This document shows positions 25,101-40,200 of a stretch of 64,000 bases of DNA, one piece after another (position 1 is the stretch's first letter; each line of letters begins with the position of its first letter). The translations under genes and the position numbers were made by a program. Location of the stretch: NCBI GenBank assembly GCA_948470475.1, contig OX419342.1, positions 10,843,508 to 10,907,507 of the forward strand, written 5' to 3'. The notes beneath the pieces were generated by a model, which did not search any database, was not told the origin of the DNA, and saw only the letters and a program-made list of their open reading frames with translations. Source of the DNA: Galaxea fascicularis (taxonomy: Eukaryota > Cnidaria > Anthozoa > Scleractinia > Euphylliidae).

Positions 25101-28100
25101 TTCACGCACAGACGTTGGCCTCACAAGATAATACACGAGCTTTTTCATCCCTTGACGTTAACTTTACGGTGGCCAATTAACATTATCAACACAGTTGATA
25201 AAACCGTTTACTTGTACCACTCCCCTACCGACGCAGCACCACAGGTTATTTAGAGGCCAAGTCCCTTCAATCACTTGTGTAATAGAACCTAGTCTTTGTG
25301 AGTGGAGCGAAGGGTGGAGGCCCTTACCTGAATCAGCTCTCCCTCAGACATCTCGTCCTCGGTGGTAACTGTTGTAGTTGTAACCAGAGTAGTGGAAGAC
25401 AGGCTGGAGGGACTGCTGACTAAGGGTTGTGCGGGCTGAGGTGGCGAGAGCTCCTTTTGTCTGATAGATGGTTCTTTAGGTTGACTAGGTTCTTCGGATC
25501 TAAATGGTTGTACATAAGCTTGTGATTACTGGGGATAGTAACAAACTTTAAATTTATTTAAAGGTTTATTTTAAGTTCATACGGCTGTCAAATTAGTTTG
25601 ACAATAACCACAGTGAAATCTCTTAACACAAATACCTTTCTACAGGGCCTCTGGGGACACCTGGAAGATTAAAACCGGCCAAACTTTAACAGCAACTTTG
25701 CCGTCTTTAACGCATATGCTTTGTGACGGCGGTTACATCGAACAAAGTTCAAAGGTGTTCACCTTGGAGAGGAATACTGTCGAGTGGCAGGTGGGTATGA
25801 CAACAGCCACAGCCATTTCCGAATTTACGAAGCCCGTATGTGAGCAAAGTTTTTCATATGAACATTAGTTCTATTTGCACGTGACTGAGAACTCATTTTC
25901 AAAAGAAAGAGTGTGCACGTAACCTCGCTTTAATAAAGACGCTAAAACCAACTTGGAAATTGCCCACTGTTTTGGGAATGCTTGGAAATGCAGTGGAAGA
26001 AAATCAAGTTGTTTTGGTGCTTCCTTAACATGACAAAAAACCGATCAAATACTCTCTTGACCAACCTTTGTTTTTCAACATAACTATTTCTTCGTGTCTT
26101 AAGAATGCCAATGTTTTGATCGTTAAACAACTTATTGAAATATATGATATAAATGGGCCTATCTAACTAGCTACAGTGTGGGTGAGGTTTGTAACAAGTG
26201 ACTCATACATTATAGAAAAGTTGCATTTTCTGTTGATATTCCAGGTTCTTCTAAAACTGCTCAGGTAAATCCATAGCATGCCTAGTGCAGTCAATAATGC
26301 ATCCTTGAGTGCACTGTTACCCAGTATGCAGAGACGTGTGGTACACAACTCTCAAAAATGAAGCCCAAGTTTCTTTTCTTGGACTCCGCATTTACCTTTC
26401 AGGCCCTCTCATTTTATTACCTCAAAAAAGCCAGCATTTCTACACTTTTTTGCACACAGGATTTTAAGCACTGCTCACCAAAGCTAGCTACTAGGACAAA
26501 TAATTTATTTAACAGTGTTGAAACTAGTACTGTGACTTACACACTCAGTTCAGGCTCGGGTTCAGGTTCCGGTGTTGGCGTTTTCACTACAACGGACGGT
26601 GGAGGAGTGGGAACTACTGTGTCCTGATATACCTCTGGCTCTTGCACAGACGGCTCAGGTGTTGATATACTGGCCGGCAGGGATTGGGCAGGAGGTGGTG
26701 TTGGAACAGGAGTAGAAACTGGTGTGTCTACTTGGGAGACCTGCAATGAAAAGCAATAAACCGGTGAAATCCTACTCCACTTGCAAGTAAGAGGTCAAAA
26801 AACTGAACTCTCTTTCATTGCAAGTCATTTATAAATACTAGGTATCAGTACACGTTTTACAGTATAAAAGTTGTGGTCCAATTTTATCCTTTGTTTAAAT
26901 TTTCTTTTCCTAAATGTTTTTAGGTATAGTAATGTATGATCATGAGTTGGAAAAAAAGGAAAATAAAATTTAAACCAAGGATAAACTTCATGTGAACTAC
27001 AACATAAACATTACACTTGCACATAAACTGCATCAAACATTTTCACTTCACGCTGTACATCAATAAAAAAAAATTAAGAAAGTTGGGCAACACAGACTCG
27101 TCAAAGATCATGTTTTAAGACACCGTTCACATTTTCACTGTAGTGTTCATACTGTGTAGAACAATTATTAGAACCAGGCATGCTGAGTATCTTTTCTCAA
27201 TGAAGAACGTAACTTGATGGATGTTTTTGTACTGTCTCCCTTTCTCATGAGCTCACTGCATTCAGAAGGCCCTCCTCCCTCCCCTCCCCCAACACAATCC
27301 AGTCATGAACCAACCTGGTCACCAGTCTCCTCCTCCTTATCCTGTACCTGTTCATCCCTGATTGGTTCAAACACTTGCTCTTCCTCCTTGCTAGCAGATG
27401 GAGTAAGCTCCTCACTTGTTGCCGAGGGGGTAGGGGTGCGCACGGGTGTTGCCAACACTTCTGATTCATGGGCACTCTCTTCCGACTCTGGAGGTGTGGA
27501 CTCCGGGGTAGGGGTGGGAGTTGGCAAGGGTGTTTCTCTGAGGGATAGGCTAGGTGAAGGGTGCTCTTCTTCTGAAGGTGATTGCTACAAAAAAAAATTG
27601 CTGAAAGATGAGAATTAAGATACTCGAGCAAACAAACAGAGGTGAAAGATTGGCCTTCTTTCAAAAGATCCCACTAAGATCCATTTGAAAAGACCAGCTG
27701 CAAAGACTCTATCCGATTAGAAATTAATATGACTGATTCCATTAAGGACGTTCGCGTGAAAATTTTTCAACATTGATTTTATTTTAACCACTGCAAGATG
27801 ATAAGTTAGTTATGTCAGAAATGTAAAAAAAAAAAAAAATCGGGGGTCACTGACTCCCTTTTAGAGAGAACATGCCCGGAAGAACACCCTAAATCTGAAA
27901 AACTCGGGCTTCGCTAGCGAATAAGGCCACAGTGTCTGTAAGCCCAAAAATATTGCAATTAAGTCTTTGAAGTGAAATGTTCTCTGTCAAATATTGTTTA
28001 AGTGGACCTATTAAGTGGATTTAGTCAACTCAGTGTTTTCAATAAGGGCCGGTGGCCGGCGAAACTCGCCGTCTACTTCGCATGATTTCGCCGCCTACTT

Positions 28101-31100
28101 TGATTAAAAACTTGCATCAAATGTTGTGAATAGTATGGAACAAAGTTGTACCTTCTCCGCGTACTCCTAAACTTTTGCCACCTACCCTGATTCTTATTGA
28201 AAACCCTGCAACTGGTGACGAGGTTCCTTAAACAACAAGTTCGCATTTAGCGACCACAGTTTCACGCACCTTGCAGCTGCAAGATGGCAGGATTCGATGT
28301 CCCGTGGACAGAAATCTTGAAGTTTTTTTAACTTCCCCCAATGGATTTTTTGTTCATTTTTTGAACAATGTGAAGGTAATTGTAAATAAAATCTGTTTCT
28401 GGAAAGAAAAGTAGGGGTCACCGACCATTTAAGAGAGTAAACTGAAGGCCAAGGGAACGCAACGACAACTGTTTCTCGTCTCGTAAAATCATCACCGTGG
28501 TCCTAATTATCATCATCGTCAGCTTAACTTACTCTTGTAGCTGCCTGCCTTGCTCTTGGCTTTGGATGACCCAGTATTGTAGAGACGTTCTCCGCTATTA
28601 CTTCTCGAATCAACTTTGTAACAAGATCGCGATCCACAGGTAAACCAGCATCAACAAACATCTGAATTCCGCCAAGACCTATTGTGGCAGCTAAGCAGGA
28701 GAAAAAACCCATTTCACAATCAATCTTCATTTCGAACAACAACACACTTTATTACATATTTTTATTTACAAACAAAAACAATTTACATTTACTAAATGTG
28801 CATAGTACATAATGTACTATTAAGAACTGAAGTAGCAGGAGGATATTATAAAGTAACAGGAGAATCTGGCCACTTGGACAAAAAATTACCTTCAAGGCTG
28901 CTACAGGCCATCGAAATGTAGCCGGAGAATTCCACGCAGTAGCCGGGGAATTCTCCGATCTCCGATGCCTAATGAACACCCTGTATATTTAAGCATACCG
29001 GTAGGCAGCAAAGGCTAGTCTATGCCGGCATGCTTTGGAGATGAAAGTTACAATTCGGATGTTTCATGTATCTATTGGTTTAGTTAGTAATTTCGCATGA
29101 GGAGTAAGCTAAAATAACACTAAATATTTATGCTATTACAAAGTAGTTAAATAACTATAATTAGCATACACTGAATACTTATTAAACCATCTAAGCTGAT
29201 ACAGCTATTGCAAAGTTAAGTGATTAATCTGAAGAGATCTGGATAGAGAAGAATTTCATTTTTAGAATAATTTCTGAGACGTCAATGTAGGAGTCCTCGA
29301 CATTTAGGATATTTGTGAGGTTTAGTTTAATTTTCCTTTTCAATGCATTTTTTTGAGAGGTTTCTTAAAGATAAAGGAATTTAATTCCATAATTTAGCTC
29401 CGATTCTTGAAAAAGAATTTGCATGGATGGACAGTCGGGAATGTTTTATGTAGAGATTGTGGGACTCAGAGGATCAAGTGCTACATTGATGGATACTAGA
29501 GACATACTCAAATAAAGCTTGGATACTTTTTGGTGAAAGTCCATGTCGAACATCATACATCAAGTTAGCAAATCAATACATAATAAGAAAGTGTTAGGGG
29601 TAGGATATTGGCATCAACAAAAAGAGGGATAGCATGCTCGTTACGGTTAGAAGAATAGATAAAGCGGGGGGGCTACTTCCTTTAACAGTGTACTGCAGAT
29701 GGTTTCAACCCAGGAGTCATATCTTCCCTGTTAAGTGAAGTATGGTTATGCTGGTGAGTGTCTTAGACTTAATTAGTAAAACACAAACATGCAAATAGTG
29801 CAAAATACAATAAAAGTAAAGTAAAAGTAAAGTGAGAAGGACCGTTTGAAATGAAATTGACTGTCACTCGACCTTTGTACCCTTAAGTCTTATCCCAAAC
29901 AGTCCATTCTTGATTTGACGTCACAATCTGATTTGCATCACAACATGCATGCAAAACAGCTTTTGACATCAACTCAAGAATAGACCCACGACCCTCCTCA
30001 CTCGGCCGTGCACCATATGATGCTTACTTTTTCGTAAGTTTGGAAGCCTACAGAAAGCCAACGTTTGGCAAAAAAGGGCGCAGTGCTTTTCGAACAGGTT
30101 CGAAGATTTATTTAACTGTGCTTTACACAATGGTTAATCTTACAGAAATACTACTGCAAGCAGCCATACGAAAAAGGTAGATTTGAGACATCCACGTTGT
30201 CTCCCATGCATCCGTTATTTGGATTGTCACGCAACGCTTGTAGGGAGGAGCGATGCGCGACGACCCAACTAACCGCTGCATGGGAGACTATGACAAATGC
30301 TGCTGTTAAATGCATTACAAATTCCAAAAATAAAATCCAAAACAAAAGGCAACTGTGGTTTCAGTTGTCAACGATATACTGTGGTTACAACATGTCATAC
30401 AACAGTGAAGCAAGTCTGGAATTAGGCCATAAAATTCTGGAGATTTAATAGAAAAGATTCCATACGACACATTCGCAACCCACCAAGCATGCCAGCATCC
30501 TCATCATCAGGTTCAGATACAGTGCTACTCTCGGAGGTAGGCTGGGGCCTTGTCACTGTCGTTGGATCGGGCATTGGTTGGTTCATTTCACTAACAATAC
30601 GTGCCAAGAGTTCCTGTTCAATCCTGAAGACAGAGGTACGCTTTTAAAACAAACTACTTTGAATTCCAACATTGCTGAAACTTGAAATCAACCTTTATGT
30701 ACACCATTGTTATTACTACTGTTTAATTGTCTGTTTTCCATCAAATCAAACTGATTTTGTGTACCACAGTCTGCTCAGCTGACACGATTTTTTTTAACTT
30801 GCAAAGACGTTTAGCAAAGTAACAAGGCATGAGGCAATACACCAAATTTACTTTGAATTCCATGTCTTAATGTAAGAAAGAATCTTGAATTCCAACACAG
30901 TCAAGGTTTGGTTATTCATGCTATCATACTGAGCAATTTTGTGAGATAATTGAGCCACCATCAAGGAAATTAACATGTCAAGTTATTGCATGAACATCAA
31001 GGACTTTAAAAGTATTGTTACACAATGAAAAACGCAAGGGTGAATGATGCATATGAAAGAAATCATATGTGAACTGCGGATATGAAATTAAATGAAGAAT

Positions 31101-31204
31101 GATCGTCGCAGTTGTGATCGAAATTTTTACAATTGCGTAAAGAAGCCTGAAAATTCAGGACTTGAACGGGGCTTGAATCCGTGACCTCGCGATTCCGGTT
31201 CGAT

Positions 31205-31245
<41 letters not shown>

Positions 31246-34200
31246 AGGTCAATTTTCCGTTGAAGTCCTGAATTTTTTTCAGACTTCTTTACGCAATTCA
31301 CAACTGCGACGATCATTCTTCATTTGATTTCATATCCGCAGTTCACATATGATTTCTTTCACATGCATTATTCACTTACATATCTTTCACGGGAACATAT
31401 GAGCCCAAAATTGACCTGCTCCCAACGTCAGTGGCTTCCCAGCTCAGTTGGTAGAGCATCGCACCGGAATCGCGAGGTCACGAGTTCAAGCCCCGTTGAA
31501 GTCCTGAATTTTTTTTCAGGCTTCTTTACACAATTGTAAAAATTGCGATCACAACTGCGACGATCATTCTTCATTTGAAAAACGCAAGGTAACCCCACTG
31601 AATGTAAATTTCAAAATAACCTAACCATTCCATAGCTCTGTCTTGTAGAGCTTCTACTTGTCGTGAGTCAGCTTCAAGAACTCCTCCTGTTTGTTGCACT
31701 GAAACTGGGGGGTGAACAGGAGGAAAGGGAGGGCCATTATATGGCAGATCCTGCTCCCCTCTGAAACCATCCAGTGTGAGAGGATGCTGAAGAGTGGGTA
31801 GCCTGTGCAAGTCATCATCATTTTCTGCATCATCAGGAGCCTGGAAACAGATGTTCAATAAACCAAATTCTTAGTTGTCTTCCCATTAAATATTATTTTA
31901 TTGGAAGTACAGGTAACCCTTAAATATTTACCTTGCCCACAGATCTTAACTTGCTTTAGATACATTCTCACTTTAACGCAATAACGGCTGCCAATAAATT
32001 TTTCTTTCTTGAAAGGACATATGTTGGTGGGACCAAACAGAAATGTGGTCGGCCGTTTACCATTATTTACATATTATTTGGTCGGACATACTGTCTGACC
32101 AAAATTAAGATTTCACCAGACATGGGCTGATTTTAGTCAGACATTGTCTGATGACCGGCCGTTATCTGCAGACTGCACAGAGATAAAGAGTCAGCGTGGG
32201 TACGTCTTAATCAATGGCCACTTCTCAGTCATTGGTTTTCCATAATGGATACATAATGAGAAAATTCAGTTCCACAGAAAATTAATGATTATCACATACA
32301 TGACAATAACAATATAGTTATTGCATTATTCAATAATTTATTATTCTTACACATCTGACCTGATCAACTCTTTCCTGGAGCCCGGTCTCTGTCACTGCCA
32401 AGAAATTCCTGAATTCCTGGTACTCAGAATCATCAGGTCTGGAGACAGGTTCTGAAATATCCTGAAACAAAAAATTGTAGTCACTACAAGATTATTCCTT
32501 TGTTTGTACTGTGCTCAACTCCACTGTACATGGTGGCAATGTCAAACCATTCTCTCCATTAAACTATTATCATTCATTCATGGCTTGCTGCTGAGTATTT
32601 GCCAATCCTACCCATTAAACAAGAATTCCTAATCAGAACTTTTCAATTTCAAAGAATGTATTTTCGACGCACATTAATTCCTCTACAAAAAACAAACAAA
32701 CAACCACAGCAGCAGCAGTTCGGATGACTATCACTAACATCAGTTTTATCGTTCAATTGCGCAAAAGACCCAATTTGGATGTCTAAGTCAAGCCAAGGGT
32801 ATACATGTATGAATCCTTAAAAACTAAATGAATTTAAACAAGAGAAGTTTTCTTGAATATTTTGGTTCAACAAGTAGAAATAAATAAAACAATTTAAGAT
32901 TAAGCATTGTATGTAATGTACGCATAGAGCTACAAACACCAACAAAATGAGCAGTTTTGGTTGAAAAAGTTTCCTTCAGTGAACCATTACCCAAGTGTTA
33001 AATGTTTTTAATTATTTATTTAGAGATGAGCAAGAGGACAAACATCCCTTACTAGGCCTAACTACCTAACCCAACCCCAAGTTAAGACTTAACCTGGACC
33101 CAGCCCATATATGCAATAAAAAGAGGAAGAGAGAAAGGGGAGCTTAACAGAAGCACACCTGCACTGGATTGATGTGGGCAGATAATTTTGTATGTTAAGA
33201 TATTGTCTGCACCAAAGAAGTTATGCAAATAAGAATAACATAATTTATTTAAGTTGATTTTTAAAACATGAGAGAGATTTGGCTACTGATGGTGTCAGGC
33301 ACAGACGTCCACAAGTCAACTATCCTGGTTAAAAAAGGTTTGCAAAAGCAGAGGTTCTGGCAATCAGAGTCTTCAGATAATTACCTGCATGAATGCTCAA
33401 ACTGAAGGTTACAAAATGCATGGTGTTTAGTTTAACCAGCTCATTTCTACTTATTACTTTTTCTCTAAATGTAAATCAACTTGGAGTAACTTTCTCAAGA
33501 CGGAACCTCAGTAATGTTCATGTTCTAAAATACGAAAAAAAAGCCAGATTTAAAATGTTTATAATAAACAAATATTTCCCCCAACAACTACGATAAAATA
33601 ACAATTACACGAAAAAAAGTAGATATTGTTCACCCAAATTATCACATAAAAGCAGGTCACATGGCTGTTGAATTAATTTTAATGGCACAAAATATATCAA
33701 AATTATTTCAACCAATCAAAGACTGGAAGAAGCAAGCAAAATTCACTCACAAACAAGAGGTCAATGGTTTTAAAGGAAGTGATGTGCACGTTATGGCAGA
33801 ATTTGATCATAAAATCTGAACTTAACTTACACTGATATGAGGCGGCAAACTTGGTGAGGAGGTGGTGGTGTCAGAAAAGCTGTCAATATCCACTGTGGGT
33901 AAAACCTGTAAAATACAATCATTACATCAGCATAATATTAACACACCCACATCAAACAGTCATGAAAATCAACTGTAACTTTCTAAGCTTGAACCATCTT
34001 GAACCATCTCTCAATTAAGCACCAACCACAGTAGTTTCTGGTTTAATGTTGGATTTCAAGTGGAAAGTACCCATACTTGTACAGCCAGAGAACTTTTCTT
34101 TTTCTTTCCTGGCGATTTCTTGTGTCGTTTGTGCTGATGAGTTGTGCCTTCATCCAGTTCTCTATCATACACAGTAATTACAGCCACATTTGGCCGTGCA

Positions 34201-37200
34201 GGATTCCTGGGTCTCACAGGGCTGGACACTGGGGTCAAGGCCTCGGACTCACTGGAAGATTTGATGCTGTCTGGAGTGGGCCTGTCAGGTTTAACTTGGA
34301 ATTTGAAGAAAACAGATAACAATAATATTATTCATTGTTTCCTGAAACTGGCCCTATTCAGGCTTTTTAATATGTATTTGTTCATTCATTTATTCATTCA
34401 TTCATTCATTCATTCATTCATTCATTCATATTTTTCATTCATTTATAAAAACATCTGATTAATCTAGTCTAAAAAGAGTCCTGGTTAACTACGTAAGCAG
34501 ATAACAGAAAATCAATGTTAAACAGCACACTACATGTACCAGTGTTCCTTGTTGAATAGTAATTCAAACTAGAATCAAAGTTTACACTAACCTGGAGGCA
34601 GCATAGCCATGCTTTGAACAACTGGGCCCTGATCACCATGCAATTAACTTGTTTATAGGTCAATGACAGCCAAAACCCAAGACATAACAAAGCACAGAAG
34701 AAACAAATGTACATTACACTTGAATTACCTTCAATTTGAGGTGTACTTTCTTCATCATGAGTAGCAATAGGAGGTCGTAATGCAGGGTCAGTCTTAGGTT
34801 TACCAAGGGGGATAGCCATGGGCACTAACTGTCCTTCCAATGGCACAGCCACCCCTCCCTCCTCAGGGCCAAAGTGAGACAAATTAACTCGAGGGTGAAA
34901 ATAATACTGTGTATTATCTTTGTGCAAGGATGGTTGGCCAAGATGACTAGATGAAGGTTTAGCAGCAGCTGGCTTCTTCTTTCTTGATTCAGGAATTTCC
35001 TTTTCAAGAATACTTGTTACATCCTGTAAAACAGGTTTGCCAGCTGTTCCTCTGTCACCTGCAATCAGTCCTGCCATGATAGCAGCTGTCTTAGGGTTGA
35101 CAGGAGACTGATAGTGCAGGTATGGTGCCTTGGAGGTTGTTCTCTGGGGGTGATAGGGTTGTTTGCCATACAAACTTGACAAGTACACTTGCTTCTGTGC
35201 TGGGGTGACTGTGGCAGGACGTTTAGGAGGGGCTTGGGTCTTTAACTACAAATTAACAAAAGATACCCATTGCCAGATTTTGCTTCATTGGAGTTTATTA
35301 CTCGGGACATCAAGTCTAGGAATGGGCACTTTCAAAATCACTCGTTGCTATTAATCACAAATTGTACTCGAGGTCAGGCGATTTCCTATACAAATTGATA
35401 ACAAAACACAGTTTAACAAATTTATTGCAGAAAAGCAAATAATAAATGTACTGTTTTACTCCTTCACACATATTGCAGGATATTTATTCCTACAAATATT
35501 TATAAATATACATGTGGAGTGCACCAAGAGCAAGTTCTACACTCACTACCTAAACAATACATGTAAAAAATGTGGCGAAATGCTTAAGGCATTAGTTTGT
35601 AATTAATAAGTAAATAGAAATGTATTTTTACCTTGCTTTTCTTCTCTACCATTTTCTCAGGCAGATTTTCTTTGCCTGTGGGTTTTTTCGCAACTTTTTT
35701 TCCTAGAGCAGAGCCTTGAGTTGTACGTCGCTGTTCAACTCTTTTTGGTCCTGACAATGGAGCTTTCACTGCCAAAGATTTTTGCTGCTTTGTGATATTT
35801 CCACTAAATTCTTCCTCTGAGGTAACTCTGGTCTCCTGATTAATTTCTCTCTAAAAAGAAAATAAACCTTTTCTTGATCCATTAGCCTGGAAAAGCTCCT
35901 GTTATGTTGGCTCAACAGGTTAACACTCAGTCTTCTTTTCATGAAAAACAGATATTGCCATAAAGTTCATTTTAATCTCTTCCCCTGGAATTTCAGAACT
36001 ACTGATCAAAACCCAAAGATCTGTGGTGATATTAGCAGCCAACCAATTTAAAATCAGACTGTCCCCGATTAGTAGGCCTATATTATAGGCTAGCTAGAAG
36101 ATTGACACTGAAATAAAGTTATTATGTTATTACTTGATGACTGCCACCAAGACACTCTGCTTGCTGTTTGTCCTCACCCAGGAATATGACAACATTGAGT
36201 ACTGAAAATATTGAAGCAATCAATGGTGGAGATCACACTGTAGAGGAATAACATCATAGTGGTGAGAGCACTCGCCTCCCATCAATGTGGCCCCGGGTTC
36301 GATTCCTGGTGATGCTATAAGTAGGCTGAGTTTGTGTTGGTTCTCGACCCTGCTCTGAGGGTTTTTCTCTGGGTACTCCGGTTTTCCTTCCTCAGCAAAA
36401 ACCAGCATACAGCTTATTCGAGCTCGCTGTAGGCTGTGCTCCAAGGTCATACATGGACCGTATAGCGGCTGCCAGAGGTACCTTGTATATACTTTCAGTT
36501 CGGCCTTGTTGAGCTGTGTGCTTGCTGTACTTTGCGAGGCCGATTAGCTAGACAGCTATTAAACCAATTACCACTACATATAAGGGAAAATGCTCACTAA
36601 CAGTCATTGCCATTGTAAATAATGAAGGCACGAAGAGTCAAACATTATTCATCCTATTGCCGGTTTTCACTGTCACACCATCATCAAAATCATTTCACAA
36701 ATAAAGTCAAGAATCGAAGAGATAAAAGAAGATGAATATTCAACCAGTCTCGCAAAGTTTCAGGTCTGTGCGATGTTTCATACAGGAGATATTTGAAGAT
36801 ATGTTTTACTCAAATTTATAAGGCTTTGTAAGGAGACGCCATGTTTGTGTCCCTCTGAGGTGCACAAACATGGCAGCCGGAAGCTAACAAAAACATATGT
36901 CATAGAGTTTTGCTATAAAAAGCCTGTAGTCATCTTCTGAGGGCTCATAAACATCTTTATGAATACTTATTCTCATACAAGGACTGCTCAGATTGCAAAA
37001 ATCTCAGCTTTTTTTAACCTACATGACAACATTCTTGCCAATTTTAATACACTGTGGCTATATGCCAGGGCAGCCGGGATGGGTCTCACAAAAACTAAAT
37101 GCCCAGCAGTCAGACATTTTAAACTAGGTAGCCTTTTGAAAGTGTCCAATCTTTGTTCAGATTTGCCTTGAGGTGGGGAAAAAGAGAGTAGCTTTGCTGC

Positions 37201-40200
37201 TAACTAGTTTGGCTTGCCTGGGCTTAGAATAAAGTCGCCTCCTTGTGACACTTAGGAAATACTTTAGTAATGTGATCTGTCCTACTCACAGACACAGTTC
37301 TCGCTCAGGCTACAGTAAATGCCCGGCAGTCTGAAAATTCACCTGGATTTCCATGAAATTTAGTCTTTAAATGCGTAACAGCACTTAAACCCCAAAAATG
37401 TCCATTGAATCTTTGGGCACGCAAGACCAGCAAGTTTTGAATAATTTCTCAATGATTTACTGGTGCAGATACACTTTAAACAGGTGTGTGTGACAATTTT
37501 CCAACGTCAGGTACATGTATGACAATCATCAAGTATCACGTCATTCCAGGGTCTGACGTGTACTGAGCCCATGAGTCGCAAACAGCACTAAATTGTAGCA
37601 AAAAATAGCTGCTCGACAAACTTTATTCAAGTCAGTTGTGAGCTAAGAATCATGTTTTTAATAAATCAATGATATTTTTTTACCCAGGAAGCTCCACTCA
37701 CCGAAGTGGTTTTCAGGGAGGTCCTGCATCCAGATCAAATTGGAATTTGGAAGTGTTGGTTTTTGGGGAGAGGGGAAAACCGGAGTACTCAGAAAAAACC
37801 TCTCGAAGCAGAGTAGAGAACCAACAACAAACTCAACCCACATATAATGTCGAATCCAGGAATCGAACCTGGGACACATTGGTGGGAGGCGAGTGCTTTC
37901 ACCACTGCGCCAACCCTGCTCCCCCTGATCATCCAGACATTAATTTTAGAATACCTTTAGTCATTTTGTTTTGAATTTTCAGACTGCCAGGCATTTAGCT
38001 TGAGCGAGAACCTTGCCCGTGAGTGGGACAGATCAGGTTACAAAAATTTGTCTAAGTGTCGCAATGAGGTGATTTTATTCTAATCCCAGGCAAGCCAAAC
38101 TAGTCAGCTGCAAAGCCACTCTCCTTTTCTCCATTGCAAGGCAAATCCGAACGAAGATACGACACTTTCGAATGGCTAGTTTAAAGTATTTCCTTCAAAT
38201 CTATAAAAATAGGGCATATAGCCACAGCGATTTTAATATCGTGTCACACAAATGCTTAGAAATTCAACCTTGCTTTATCACAAGATGAAAAACCCTATCA
38301 CACTGAAAATTTGTAAAAAGATAAGTCTTCAGCTGCTTTAATAACTAACTAAACTAAAATCTTAAAAGGATTGATAACTCCTCATTTTTTTTAATTTTGA
38401 TGACGTCACATGAAACCAAGAATTCAGAGGAAGGAAGTCCTGCCTCTAGCAGTCTGATCGAACCTGATGTCTGGTCTAGTTTGAGGCTTGGATCAACCTA
38501 ATGAAACTTGTGTGAACAGCTTGATTATTACAGGCCTGACTAAATATCACAAATACAAAACCTTATAAGATGGCCTGTAACTTATGCCACATGCCACTGT
38601 CTAAGATCTACTGTAAGATTGTTGCCATTTAGCCTTCAAATTTTAAGCCCTTCTCTACCTGCACAGCGGCAGTGATTTCTCCAATCCTCTTATCCACTTC
38701 TCTTCTTATTCTAAGCATCTCATCAAATTCACTACAAAAGAGCATACTGGCAGTAAATCAAAATGAAAATCAAAATAGCTGTGAGTAAATCGCCATGACT
38801 TAATTGCAAAGAACAATTAGTTTGATTTAAAACAGCTTAGGACACATCACAGTCATGATTTAACTTCAAGAAAATACAATAATTATTTCCTCAATCAAGA
38901 GGCCAGTATACTTATGAAATAAAGTTTCAAATGCCATATCTTTGACTTTTTGCTACCTCAATAAAATGTACTTGAAGTTTTTAGATTTCTGAAACAGAAA
39001 TTAATTTTGGTACTAAATATTGGTCTGGAGCAGTAAAAGTGGATTTAACCTTTTAAACCCTAAGAGTGGCCATGCAGCATCAGATTTTTCCTAATGTAAT
39101 ATCAATGCTTTATAAAACAGAGTGGTCACAAGAATTAAGGACAGGATTACACAAGATGAATTTGCCTGATATTTTAACAATTTCTCCCTACTACTTCTAA
39201 AGGAAATTTGTAGGGGCAACAAATGAGAATTAAAATTTTGATCCTAGGGTTTGAAGGGTTGATTCAACAAAGTCTTAGCATGTGCATTTCATTGCACTTC
39301 TTATCACTGCTGAGGGTAGATACAATTTGTTTTCCTTGTCAAATGCTTACATCGTAAATGCCTATATCAAAAGACGCTTACATTTTCTTCTCATACAGTC
39401 CCACTTGCCAAAAGGCTTGTGTGTATCATACACACAAGCCTTTTGGCAAGTGGGAGATTCCTTGGTTTACTACAACAAAACTTTGCAATCAATGATGTGC
39501 ACAAAGGAAAGGTTTAGTGCAATAATGATTATTATTATATCTCTCGGTTAGTACGCACGCTGTGATTGGTCAATTTTGCGGTCAGTACTTTACTGTACAG
39601 CCCCCTAAATTTGAACGTTTTCTTTCTAGCATGCCCGATTAACCTCAAAGATAAAATAAATATCTTACTAACCTTGTTTCCTCATTCCGTACTGTAAGTT
39701 ATGGATCCTTGTTTTTTCCCGTTGATTTATGGCCCGTGCTCTTCACGCTTGGGCCATAAGTGAATGGGGAAAAAACTCGGTCCATAACTTACAGTACAGA
39801 CCTCAAACTCAGTAAGAGTTAAATATACAGCTTTCCTGCACTCTTGTTGACTGTATTTTCTATGGTATAGTATCAAAAGTGATATCTAATTGACAATTAC
39901 CCAGGCAGTGGTGTCATATTATCCACCAGGTTATAGAGATCTTTTTCTTCCCTTTGTCTTATTACGGCCTGCAAGTTTCTGTCAAGATTTTCACGGCGTT
40001 GTTGAACATCTTGAAGGATGTGCTCTGCATCAGCATAGTGTTGAACTGAATTTGTTGGTACAGCACCTGGAACATTCAGAGAAAATCATGAGCCACTGAA
40101 CCTGGAAAATGAACTGTAAACAACTTGTCTTGTAGGTATATGCTTTTGAATCCTTCTTTACTGAAAGTTCCAAAAGAAAAGCATGACACTAGCCTTATAT

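Larger units (their letters stand above)
31040..31576. mobile_element. Paired tRNA-like SINE element in TALPID3 intron
   Basis: Two tRNA-like units point in opposite directions (about 31160-31232 minus, 31432-31505 plus) within mirrored arms. The flanks carry a direct duplication, TGAAAAACGCAAGG (ends 31039; ends 31589), typical of LINE-mediated insertion. The right end lies under 40 bases from the donor of the exon at 31626. It is related to the 1.8-2.2 kb element. Confidence 0.75.

Noticed and set aside
27214..27664. Overlapping frames on both strands around 27.2-27.7 kb
   Set aside because: Only the frame matching the Pro/Thr-rich TALPID3 exon has proper splice sites and phase; the others are shadows.
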